64,000 nucleotides of DNA. Source: Larix kaempferi. Taxonomy: Eukaryota; Streptophyta; Pinopsida; Pinales; Pinaceae. The DNA is taken from NCBI GenBank assembly GCA_027924585.1, contig BSBM01000036.1, positions 3,713,001 through 3,777,000 of the forward strand, given 5' to 3'. This document shows, piece after piece, positions 1 through 9,660 of this stretch; positions within the stretch are counted from its first letter, which is position 1; each line of letters starts with the position of its first letter. The translations under genes and the position numbers were made by a program. The notes under the pieces were generated by a model that was not told the DNA's origin, made no database searches, and worked only from the letters and a program-made list of their open reading frames with translations.

Positions 1-216
1 ATATTTGTTCTTCAATATTAATAGATCAATGTCTTTTTTAAATGGTTAATTCTATGTGATTTTATTTGGTTTTCTCCCTTGGGTAATTTGAAAGCAACGA
101 TTTTCTTTTACTTTTTTCAGGTAACGAAAAGAATTTGTTTCTTCATTTTCTATGTTTTTGGTGGGATAATTGTAGGCATCCAAAAATTCAATATAAATGT
201 TGATCACAATGGTTAT
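1..216. repeat. Copy of the 3' flank of the secreted-peptide gene
   Basis: This stretch aligns over its whole length with 20847-21056, with scattered substitutions and small indels. Both copies begin with an ATATTTGT.CTTCAATATTAA-type stretch and end at a TTGATCACAA.GGTTAT stretch, after which similarity stops. The copy at 20.8 kb begins about 430 bp downstream of the stop codon of the peptide gene at 19912-20413. Because this copy touches the left window edge, the duplication probably extends to the left, outside the window. It could be the edge of a duplicated gene block or a dispersed repeat; the sequence here does not decide. Confidence 0.8.
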
Positions 217-938
217 CAAAACCATGCATATTGTAGCAATTAAATACATCTTGATGATGACTCACCAGAAAATACATCTTTGGAGCTCCAACATCCTCAT
301 GTGCATATTTTAATGTTTGGATAAGCCATGTACTAGGCATCCTGGCTAAAATGGAAGGCACTAAAGCATTAATTCTACCTCCAGAATTTATGATATCTCT
401 ATACTAACATTTGGGACAAGACATATTTCTCCCTCCTCAACCTCTTTTGGAGACCTATAATACCTTGAGAACTATGCATCCTCATCAAAATTCATGTCTT
501 TTTTCACCATTATCTTTCAATGTGACAAATTTTAGACGATGTATGCCTTTGAGGACCAGGGAAAGTTTTAAGGATCCAAAATTTTCTTAAAGGGTAGAAA
601 CCTTGGTGAATTTTACTAATTCTTAAAATTCCAACCATAAAATGTTCGACAATTTTCTTTAAAAGAATTCCAATTTCTATGGATTTTATATACTTTTTAG
701 ACAATTTTGGTGATTTTTAGAGTAAAATATTTTTATCCTATGGAATTTGGGTGAATCGGTTTAGAAAAAAATGGGAATTGGCGAATCAGTTTTTGGAAAA
801 AAAAAACCTAAAATTAGCCCATGGGCTAAATTTCACCCCTAAAATTTTCCTTGTTGGGGACTCACTGTATTCCAATAAAAACACATGTCAAACTGGAGAG
901 TTCCAATTTAGTGATTTTCTCCTCATGAATATGAATAT
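217..938. other. Unassigned AT-rich sequence
   Basis: I see no coding similarity, RNA gene or clear repeat here. Short open frames occur but have no recognisable domain. The stretch separates the duplicated block at the window edge from the LTR element that starts at 944. Confidence 0.6.
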
Positions 939-943
939 ACACA

Positions 944-1232
944 TGATCCGAATTTTAGGGAGCATATGGTCTAAATTCGGATGTATAAGCCATAAAAGCA
1001 TTAAATGGAGAGACCACCCTTTCCCATTTAATCATAAAAGCATTAAATGGAGAGGCCACCCTCTCCCATCCATGGTATTTGGTAGCACATAGTTTTGGCC
1101 CATGGTATGGCCTCAAGACACATTGTAATAATGTTATATAAAGGCCTAGCAAGCCCTCTCATAATAACAAGTTACTCTCCTCCTCTCTCAGCATTCAAGT
1201 CTTCTGGATCTCAGCTCCCAAGATCTGGATCA
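944..1232 (+). repeat. 5' LTR of the TRIM-like element (short version)
   Basis: This 289-bp LTR matches the 3' LTR from its start to GTTACTC (about 1177) and again from TCCTCCTCTC to its CA end. Relative to the 3' LTR it lacks about 240 bp between these blocks. It carries an internal direct repeat of a TAAAAGCATTAAATGGAGAG-like unit at about 985-1010 and 1035-1055. Confidence 0.88.
1136..1143 (+). promoter_or_regulatory. TATA box in the 5' LTR of the TRIM-like element
   Basis: TATATAAA is followed by GGCCTAG. The same motif occurs at the equivalent place in the 3' LTR (about 2393-2400), as expected for the LTR promoter. Confidence 0.6.
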
Positions 1233-1233
1233 G

Positions 1234-1246
1234 TGGTATCAGAGCA
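1234..1246 (+). other. Primer binding site (initiator tRNA-Met)
   Basis: TGGTATCAGAGCA lies one base after the LTR end. It is the standard plant copia-type primer site, complementary to the 3' end of initiator tRNA-Met. It fixes the element's orientation as plus. Confidence 0.92.
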
Positions 1247-2200
1247 GGTACGCTCTCCATCGGAACAAGGGTTTCAAGCATTCTACGGGTTTCAAATATT
1301 TGCAGCAATCACCAACTTCCTTTTGGTACGATCGGAATCCATTTGTTGGGCCATACATGGATCTAGATCTACTACATCCATACATGGATTCACTACATCC
1401 ATACATGGATCCACTGCATCCATTGGTTTCCAACATTTTCAACAAACTTTAAAGAGAGTTTTTAAAGTTTCAGAGGGTCTATCATAGCTCATTTTGAATA
1501 ATTTTTCAGAGGGTCTATCATAGATCATTTTGAATAATTTTCTGTCATCTAAAATGGGTATTTTACGGATTTTAATTTCGTTTCTCAGTTTGTGAGATAT
1601 GCTTGTTTAAAGTAGCACATGTTTTTACACATTGCGGTTACATGTACAGTTAACTTTGAACAAGTGCCAAAGACTCTATAGAATGTTTCAGAAGGTCTAC
1701 CATAGTTCATTGGAAATCTCTTTCCGTCAGCTAAAATGGGTATTTCGCGGAATCTCATTTTGTTGTCTGGTTTATGAGATATCGTTGTTTGAAGCAGCAC
1801 ATGTCTGTAACAAGCGTGGCTGCACGTCCTTCAAATTCGGCATATTTCTCACTCCATGAACCACCTCAGAACATGTACCATATACTAACGGAAAGATATA
1901 TTCAGTAGCTCAAATGGGTCTTCAACGGAATTGGATTTCATCACCTGCAGCAGAAGTTATGAATAAATTTGCAGAAGGATGTTCAAAACCCCCAAAGTCA
2001 TGATTATTCCTTCTTCTTTTTTTGCTTTTCTTAAAAATAAAAATAAAAAATTAATGTAAACGGTTATGGGTCAACCACAAACCCACGGTTATGGGTCAAC
2101 CACACAAAACCCTTCTCTTCATTGGCAACTAGCACATTGTAATCATGGGTCTCTTTTTAGCATGAAATGATGGGGACCATCATTTTCTAAGGGGGGGGAA

Positions 2201-2731
2201 TGATCTGAATTTTAGGGGGCATATGGTCTAAATTCGGATGTATAAGCCATAAAAGCATTAAATGGAGAGGCCACCCTCTCCCATTTAATCATAAAAGCAT
2301 TAAATAGAGAGGCCACCCTCTCCCATCCATGGTATTTGGTAGCACATAGTTTTGGCCCATGGTATGGCCTCAAGACACATTGTAATAATGCTATATAAAG
2401 GCCTAGAAAGTCTTCTCATAATAACAAGTTACTCATTTGGTTTATATCTTACATTTCTCTTATTTTATTGAGTTATTATTTGGGTATTGGTTCTAAGTGT
2501 CTTTCTTAGTATAGTTTGAGAGGTGAGGCTCAAAGAACCTTTTTTGACCCTCACCCCCTCCATGTGGCATATTTATTCTATGTTTGTCCATCTATGTTAT
2601 TCATAGCCCAGATATCACTACTTTGTCTTTCTCACAGCTGGTTCATTGTTCGCTTTAGTTTTGAAGCAATCTCTTCTCCTCCTCTCACAACATTCAAGTC
2701 TTCCGGGTCTCAGCCCCCAAGATCCGGATCA
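2201..2731 (+). repeat. 3' LTR of the TRIM-like element (long version)
   Basis: This 531-bp LTR is preceded by the purine run AAGGGGGGGGAA and followed by the target duplication ACACA. It contains about 240 bp (about 2435-2675) absent from the 5' LTR. Since LTRs are identical at insertion, either the 5' LTR was deleted or this one gained sequence. Confidence 0.88.
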
Positions 2732-2804
2732 ACACAAGAAAACTAAAAACATGAAAGTGTGATCCTTAGGATTTCTCATGAATGAAATCTTCCTCTAGTT
2801 TTTT

Positions 2805-3270
2805 TTCCTTCAATACGATGTGATGACACATGTTCAGGATGTAGACAATTTTATCGCATGCCTTTTCCCAAAGGCACATACGTAGATCTAGGTCATGAAC
2901 CATAGCCTTGGTTATACCAATAATGGTCACGTTCTTAATTTCAACAACTCCATTTTATTGTTGTTTATAGAGAATTGTCAACTCCCTCTTGATTCATGTT
3001 TCTTTGTCAAAGGAATCAAACTCCTTAGAGGTATACTCTCCTCCATTATTAAATATCAATGACTTAATATTCTTACCTATCAAGTCCTCCACAAGAATTT
3101 TGATTTGTTGGAACCTATTAAGGACCTCATCTTTGGTCTTCATAAACTAAACTCAAGTTTTCTGAGAACAACCATCAAAGAAAGAAACATGATAGATATT
3201 ATATATCAATGACACTAATGATGTGAGTCCACACACCTCTAAATGTACCACATTAAGAATCCTTATCAAT
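2805..3270 (-). pseudogene. Ty1/copia integrase core, decayed remnant
   Basis: Reading the minus strand gives, with stops and shifts, the typical copia integrase order. There is an H.EVCG.. stretch and an FFDGCS stretch (near 3165-3260), a KTKDEVLNRFQQ stretch, then NNGGEYTSKEF (about 3020-3060), RELT.LY..Q.NGV, and finally a VYILN segment near 2815. These correspond to the DDE-region landmarks of copia integrase (NGGEY, QNGV). The first D and glutamate positions are hard to place because of the breaks. It belongs to the same old minus-strand element as the gag remnants at 4020-4420 and 5345-5640. Confidence 0.75.
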
Positions 3271-3309
3271 CAATGCTCAACACTTAGGAAAAAATCATGG
3301 AGTGTGTGT

Positions 3310-3640
3310 CATGTGCACATATATTTGGTACTCCCATCCTCTCCACCTTAAAATCAAACACTCCCAGACCATGTCCTTCAGGAGAGGCAATGCTCCTTAG
3401 TGTAAGTGTCCTAATTGTTTTTGCTTAAGCTCACATATATTGTCACGGCTTTGCACCAAAGCTACATGCTTCATAGGATATGCTAGCAATCTATAAAAGC
3501 CACCCTCACACACTCCTATTTGTCACTCTCATCCTCATATGGTAATATTGGCATGCTTGTCACATGCACATCTATTTGACACTCCCATCTTCTCCACCAT
3601 GAAATCGGGAAATCCCAGCACTATGCCCTACAAGAGAGGA
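3310..3640. repeat. Imperfect direct repeat of about 85 bp
   Basis: A unit at about 3310-3393 recurs at about 3558-3641. Both contain ATGCACAT.TATTTG, ACTCCCATC.TCTCCACC and a final AGGAGAGGCAA-like or AAGAGAGGAAA-like end. It lies between the integrase and gag remnants of the old copia element. No coding function is visible. Confidence 0.6.
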
Positions 3641-4019
3641 AAAGATACTAACTAATCTTGATGACTACATATGTTGATGACTACTAACTAATATTCAAGT
3701 TCAACCATGCATTTTAGCTCTATTATACAAGAAACAAAAAGAATATTATTTATTAAACCATCAACATGCAATATCTCATATAGCTCAAAAACCTCTCATG
3801 TTGGCATGGAGAATGAGATAAAAACCATCACAATCATTTAGTACTTGGAATCATCGCCAAGTTCCATTCACATGTCATAATCTTATTCTTCTAGTTTGAC
3901 GAACTCGTATCTATTGGTTTTCACATGTTAGTGGCTTCTAACTATCGAAATACCAATTCAAACAAAAAATTATGCTAATGGAAAGACATGACACATGGAC
4001 AAGATTGTCTCCAATTTGG

Positions 4020-4420
4020 TTGAAAGTTCATCTATGCCTACGGGAGATTTTGCGCTCGCATGAGATACTTCAATTTTTTACACATCCCCTTCTTCTCAAG
4101 GCACTTAGAGGCACCATGACCAAACTTGTAGAACTTAAAACACTTCATGTGGATTAAATAGTTCCTCCTATGGTTTGTAAATACCAAGTCTTCATTCTTC
4201 TTCTAACCCTTCCTAGATCCTCCCTTCATTCCTCCTTCCTTTCCTTCCCTATGACAAACAAGCCTTTAGCATCCTTGAAACACATTGAAACCATGTCTAG
4301 TCTCATCTCCTCTCCTGCGAAGTCATCCCATGGTTTCCCAAAAGTAGGTAATTTCTCACGAGCACAAATACACTACACAAATTGATGCCTTGATGTGTTG
4401 GAGAAAACTTCCTATGGCTT
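4020..4420 (-). pseudogene. Ty1/copia gag C-terminal part with zinc knuckle, remnant
   Basis: The minus strand reads, with frame breaks, a REKLPTFGKPWDDFAGEEMR segment (about 4285-4365), the usual late-gag region of copia elements (LP..D.LW.D..QEE.R). A degenerate zinc knuckle CFKFYKFGHGASKC (about 4098-4145) follows; the second cysteine is replaced by Y/F-type residues. It continues the gag core found further right at 5345-5640. Confidence 0.7.
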
Positions 4421-5330
4421 GGGGTAGACTACAACAGACAGCTAACTACCAGAAATTAACTCAATTCTCAGTACTATGCTATATAAATGACAATGCTAAG
4501 ATAATGAAGAATATAACCAACCTCGATCCAAACGTTTGATGTAGATCCCCATTGGAGCTTTCAATCCGTGCACTTGAATCTGTAAATTAGTCTTGACAGC
4601 CCATATAAAACAAGTGCATATAATATATAAACGACATTAACATCATCAATAGCAATGGTCCATGATATTATAAGTAAATGCAACCCAATGTAGTATAAAC
4701 AACATTCACAATATTAATGGATGCGAATATGAATATTTCTATTAATAAACAACAAGAAGTACAATGTGATACGACCTCTTGCCGGAAACCAATCTGAACC
4801 AAGATCTGGGTCAATCCACTTGTGCCTCCACCACTTCAATCCTCCATGGAATGGTAAACTCAAATTATGATGGGAGTTTGGAAGGTGAACATAAAGGGTT
4901 CACAACTACAAGGATCAATGAGTGTAGACTCAAGATAGGGCAAAAATCCACTAGAGTTCTCTTGCTCTCCTTTCTCCTCCCATCCATAAGCCATATGTGC
5001 TCAATATATAGTCCTCCCAAAGGTAAGTGAAAGGACACATCGAGACGTTTCGGGGCAAATGGAGGGCCAAAGGTCACCCTATGACCGCTTTTTGGGAGTA
5101 AAAAGTAATAAACTAGTATTTTTACCATTTTACATGCTACCCACGAGCTATAGTGATGCAACTCGCAGGTACGCCCACTGTAGTGATGCAGCTAGCGTAC
5201 AGGGGAAAAAATAGGAAAAATAGTGTGTCTGAAGGATATAAAGTGGATCTGAGTCAGTAAAATGGATCCTGCAGGCCAAAGAGTGCTGATGCTCATAAGG
5301 TGGAAAATTACGTTGTAACACTTGATGGAC
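4421..5330. other. Unassigned insertion splitting the old copia gag
   Basis: This 0.9-kb stretch separates two parts of one copia gag remnant and so is probably an insertion. It has a GC content above its surroundings. Two TAGTGATGCA.CTCGC/AGC units lie at about 5151-5200. I found no terminal repeats, target duplication or coding domain that would name it. Confidence 0.35.
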
Positions 5331-5344
5331 CAAATGCACAAATT

Positions 5345-5640
5345 TATATGATATATCTGACTCCCATCAAAATATTCTCAAACAACAACAAGTTTATCTC
5401 TTAACTCTACAATCTTCATTAGATATCTCACTACAATATCGAACTTGCTTATGAAGGTGCTAGTGAACTTGTTCTTTGGAGGAATTTTATAAGACAAGGT
5501 AAGATTATTACAAAGTGACCAAGGCATCAAACATCTCCTTTATCATCTACTTCTTTGTGATTTGAAGGATCAAGGGATCCTTCACCAAATCAAGAACAAA
5601 TTGATTTTCTTTGGATATTTCTCAATATGTTTGTCCACGC
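5345..5640 (-). pseudogene. Ty1/copia gag core domain, remnant
   Basis: The minus strand reads, across one or two shifts, a DLVKDPLILQITKK stretch, KEMFDALVTL, PPKNKF, then RYLMKIVELRDKL. This is the copia Gag core (UBN2-type) pattern A.EMWDAL...Y.......L...L...KM.....V..YL.....LRD.L. Stops and frameshifts make it non-functional. It lies upstream, in minus-strand terms, of the zinc-knuckle part at 4020-4420. Confidence 0.72.
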
Positions 5641-5997
5641 CCTTATGACTAGTGGTAGACACGACCTCCTAATGCACAAGATAATACAATGCAAATTCTC
5701 CCAAGATATTATGTATCTTGCACTTTCATGGTACAAAGTTTGAAGTGCCTTCAGCCTTGTGACACTCTTAGATATCAACACTAGTCATCGCTACAAACCG
5801 TAAAATCACACTTGAAAAACTGGATCAAACTGAAAAGATCAAAATTGCAACCTATCCTAGGTGCAAATTGTCTATCTCGAGTCAATTATAACCTTCCAAT
5901 CACTAGAAGATCATGTTCATCTCACTCGACAACCTACTTTACATCCATGCAATGATCACTAACACAACTTTGCTTCCATCACTAAAGTTTGTCCATC
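5641..5997. other. Unassigned sequence left of the copia element
   Basis: This is probably the 5' leader side of the old copia remnant. I could not find its LTR or primer site. The last five bases of the flank (5998-6002, ACACC) are the target duplication of the next element. Confidence 0.4.
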
Positions 5998-6002
5998 ACA
6001 CC

Positions 6003-6590
6003 TGTTAGTTTTTCAAAAATTTCAATCTGATCTAGGATCTTAACTGAGAGAATAATATGTACAACATATCAATCATGGACAGAATAATGCAAGCACACAA
6101 GAGACACAGAGTTTCATCGGGGAAAACCAAGAAGGTGAAAAACCCCGCAACTTCCTCAGAGATAGATAGAGCAATGATACAACCCAAGCATAAGATATAT
6201 ACTCCTAGCAGCAGCTTCTCCTCCTCCACTAGTGCGCCACTCTCCAATGAGTGTAAGAGTGAGAAAGTGAATGATCAAATAGAGTGCCTCCCGCACACTA
6301 TTTATACATGACTTGACTTGCCTAATAACCTTTACTAGGTCGGCCTCAACTTAACCACATAGCATAATGCTGACAGGGATTACCCCCAATAGGGTGGTCT
6401 AATAACCCTTTAACCCACATGACTTATACAGGGCCGACCCCATCAAGGTGGTCTAATAACCCATCAAGTATAAGTTACGACACTTACAATATAAATGACG
6501 ACACTTCCATATAGAGGAATAATAACATCTCTATAGGAATACAATATACATATATGTGAAATACATTCCGAAGTTACAATTACATCAACA
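6003..6590 (-). repeat. 3' LTR of the copia element
   Basis: This 588-bp LTR is nearly collinear with 12318-12919. The same open frame (6057-6311 and 12404-12640) appears in both LTRs only because the LTRs are copies; it is not a gene. The other LTR has a small extra duplication near its start (ACAGCATATCT). Confidence 0.93.
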
Positions 6591-6843
6591 CTCCCTCTTA
6601 ACTAGGAAGGTATTTCTCGACATAGGTCTTCTAGCACAAGTCTTCTTCTCTGGATCATCGTCACTGGATCATCGTCATCGAATCATCGTCATCGTCACCG
6701 CTGCTGCCATCTCAATCAATATCTGATCTACTCATCATAGGAATTTCTATAGATCCAGTCCTTTTTCATACTGGATGTAGTCCTGCCACCTACAGGTCTT
6801 CATCATCTACAGAGCCATCCCTTTTTCATGTTGTATGTATCAC

Positions 6844-7306
6844 AGAGCCAACCCTTTTTCATGCTGGATGTGACGTAGAACAAATCTAGGATTTCCACCA
6901 CAGAGCCAATCCTTTTTCATACTGGATGGGACGTAGAAAAAATCAAGGATTTCCACCACAAAGCCAGTCCTTTTTCATACTGGATGGGACCTAGAACAAA
7001 TCTAGGATTTCCACCACAGAGCCAGTCCTTTTTCATACTGGATGGGACCTAGAACAAATCTAGGGTTTCCACCACAGACCAAGTCCTTTTTCATACTAGA
7101 TGGGACCTAGAACAAATCTAGGATTTTCGCCACAGAGCCAATCCTTTTTCACACTGGATGGGACCTAGAAAAAATCTAGGATTTCCACCACAGAGCCAGT
7201 CCTTTTTCATATTGGATGGGACCTAGAACAAATCTAGGATTTATCACCACAGAGCCAGTCCTTTTTCATACTGGATGGGACCTAGAACAAATCTAGGAAT
7301 TTCCAC
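6844..7306. repeat. Tandem repeat A, about 58-bp unit, about 8 copies
   Basis: Units begin AGAGCCAGTCC, run through CTTTTTCATACTGGATGGGA and CCTAGAACAAATCTAGGATT, and end TCCACCAC. About eight copies lie head to tail, with one or two decayed ones before them (from about 6780). They are in the 3' untranslated part of the minus-strand copia element. Each unit contains the near-palindrome CCTAGAACAAATCTAGG. Confidence 0.9.
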
Positions 7307-7311
7307 CACAC

Positions 7312-7660
7312 AACCTCGAAAGAGTATCCCAGGACTTATTACGGGCACACATCCCAACCTATCAGATCTCCCAGGGCTACATTACATGTGGTCATGGCAA
7401 AACCTCGAAAGAGCATCCCATGACTTCTTACGGGCACACAACCCAACCTATCGGATCTCCCAGGACTACATTACATGCCATAGGACAAAACCTCGAAAGA
7501 GCATCCCAAGACTTATTACGGGCACACATCCCAACCTATCGGATCTCCCAGGGAAATATTACATGTCCTCCCAGAGAAATGCCTCAAAAGAGAATCCCAG
7601 GACTGATTACGGGCACACAGCCCAACCTATTGGATCTCCCAGGTCAACTTATATGCTCAT
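7312..7660. repeat. Tandem repeat B, about 88-bp unit, 4 copies
   Basis: Units start AACCTCGAAAGAGCATCCCA and contain ACTTATTACGGGCACACA and CAACCTATCGGATCTCCCAG. Copies begin near 7312, 7400, 7488 and 7577, the last being the most diverged. The 164-residue open frame here is only the repeat read through. Confidence 0.88.
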
Positions 7661-7689
7661 CTGCACAACCTGTCCACGGCCACAGAGCA

Positions 7690-8215
7690 TCAACCTGATA
7701 CTCATCATACATCATACTAATGTACATCATCAAATGATCATCCTGATCATCATCATAGCATCATCCTGATGCATATCATCTGGAGCAACATCCTAAAGCT
7801 CGTCATCCATGATCATCCTGATCATACAATGCATCCACCTGATGCATACATAGTATCTACCTGATACATATCATCATACATGATCTACCTGATCATACAA
7901 TGTATCCACCTGATACATACATAGTATCTACCTGATACATATTATCATACATGATCTACCTGATCATACAATGTATCCACCTGATACATAACCAAATACA
8001 TGATCCACCTGATCACATGATATATCCACCTGATACATATCAACATACATGATCTACCTGATCATATAGAGCATCCAACATGATGCATATACATATACAT
8101 GATCCAACTGGTCATAACAAGCATCCAACATGATGCATATACATATACATGGTCCAACTGGTCATAACAAGCATCCAACATGATGCATATAGAGCAGTAA
8201 CTGGAGCATCGTCCT
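7690..8215. repeat. Tandem repeat C, CCTGATCATA / CCTGATACATA units
   Basis: An irregular array of 18-40-bp units alternates CCTGATCATACAATG, TATCCACCTGATACATA and CATGATCTACCTGATCATA. Towards 8100-8190 the unit changes to AACAAGCATCCAACATGATG. It fills the gap between array B and the end of the copia pol. Confidence 0.85.
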
Positions 8216-8299
8216 GATGCTCATCACACAGCGCTTACAACCACAGCCATGGGAAGGATCCTCCTCTCACCATGCTTGGAATGGCTCCTGCAAATGTCT

Positions 8300-9660
8300 C
8301 CATCACTTCTTCCTCGAAGTGTCGTCAATCTGGAGAACACCAAGCCTCTCTCTGAAGTATTCAAACTTCACTCTGGCTAGTGGTTTCGTCAACACATCTG
8401 CAACATGCTCATCCGTTGCAACATACAGGAGCTTCACTGCTCCTCTCTACACCATATCCCTGATATAGTGATATTTGATCTCAATGTGCTTCGACCTATC
8501 GTGGAACACCGGGTTCTCATACAGCTTCTCACAACTCTAGTTGTCACAAAAGATACCAGTATCATCCAACGGGAGATCAAATAACTCAGACAGTAGCTTC
8601 CTAAGCCATACTGTCTCACAACTAGCTGAACAAGCTGCAACATACTCTGCTTCAGCTGTACTTAGTGCTACGCAGGACTGCTTCCTACTAAACCAAGATA
8701 TCACACCTGATCCCATACTGAAGCAGCACCCAGAAGTGCTCTTCCTATCTGCAGCACTGTCTGCCCAGTCCAAATCAACATAACCCTACAGGTTAAACTT
8801 TTGATTCACATCATACTTGAGCCCATAATCAATTGTACCCTTCAAGTACCTCAGAATATGCTTTACAGCAACCAGGTGAACACCTCTGGAATCTGTCAGG
8901 AACTGGCTCAATGTGTTCACCGCAAAGCAAATATATGGTCTCGTGTTCGCCAAGTACATCAAGGACCCAATCATCTAACGATACACAGTGACATCAACCG
9001 GATCAGATGAAGCATCATATAGAAGCTTCAGGTTTGATGCCATAGGTGTGGCCATGGCTTTGCAGTCCATCATCCCGAACCTCTTCAGAATCTCTACTGC
9101 ATACTTCCATTTTCCAAGGAAGATTCCATCTACACTCTGCCACACCTCCATGCCTAGAAAATAATGCATCATCCCCAAGTCCTAGGGGCTTTCTTCAAGC
9201 CATGCAAGGCTTTCTTCAACCTACACACATATGACTTCATGTCATGTGTCTCAAAACCAAGTGGTTGCTCCACATATACTTCGTCTTCGACTACACCATC
9301 CAAGAAAGTTGTCTTGACATCCATCTGGTGTATCTTCCATTTCATCACTGCATCTAGAGCAAGTACTGATCTGATGGAAGTGTATCTGGCTACAGGAGAA
9401 AAAGTCTCTTCATAATCAACCATGAGCTACAAACCTCACTTTGTATTTTTCTACTCTACCATCTGCAACATGCTTGATCTTGTAGATCCACTTGGAACTC
9501 ACCACAGACTTCCCTTCAGGTCTTGGGACCACATCCCAAACATCATTCTTCATGATAGACGGATCATGGCATTCTTCCATTACTTCATCCCGGATCCTGG
9601 GAACTTCAATATCTTCAATAGATAGCTTTGTTGCTGGAACAAATGTTGTAGTCCTTCTTT
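8300..9660 (-). pseudogene. Copia reverse transcriptase-RNase H, catalytic box deleted
   Basis: From right to left on the minus strand the frames read as follows. NDVWDVVPRPEGKSVVSSKW is the RT N-terminus (about 9490-9560). YEETFSPVARYTSIR and IHQMDVKTTFLDG come next (9169-9423), ending KKALHGLKKAPRTW. GMMHYFLGMEVW follows directly, then SLMYLANTRPYICFAVN and the copia RNase H (DWADSAADRKSTSG, ALSTAEAEYVA, CDN). It ends ADVLTKPLARVKFEYF near 8310. The segment between KAPRTW and LGMMHYFLG, which normally carries YVDD, is missing near 9175-9180. Stops at CDN*SC and DMV*RG replace glutamine codons of the family. It cannot encode an active enzyme. Confidence 0.9.

Larger units (their letters stand above)
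944..2731 (+). mobile_element. Small non-autonomous LTR retrotransposon (TRIM-like), complete
   Basis: The element begins TG and ends CA, and is flanked by the direct repeat ACACA (939-943 and 2732-2736), a 5-bp target duplication. It has a 5' LTR (944-1232), a primer binding site matching the 3' end of initiator tRNA-Met, about 970 bp of non-coding internal sequence, a purine run (2190-2200) and a 3' LTR (2201-2731). No gag or pol is visible, so it must have used proteins from another, probably copia-type, element. Internal sequence carries two or three degenerate copies of a unit containing GAGGGTCTATCATAG (near 1465, 1507 and 1693). The LTRs differ in length by about 240 bp. Confidence 0.9.

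Noticed and set aside
1095-1487. 130-residue plus-strand ORF
   Set aside because: It spans the LTR, primer site and internal region of the TRIM-like element and cannot be a gene.
6057-6311. Near-identical open frames at 6057-6311 and 12404-12640 as a duplicated small gene
   Set aside because: They lie at the same place in the two LTRs of one copia element and are copies because the LTRs are copies. No domain or start context supports a gene.
7275-7769. 164-residue plus-strand ORF
   Set aside because: It reads through tandem repeat B; the repeated peptide is a product of the DNA repeat.
6844-8215. Regular repeats as a CRISPR array
   Set aside because: The units are contiguous tandem repeats with no spacer/repeat alternation, and the DNA is from a plant.
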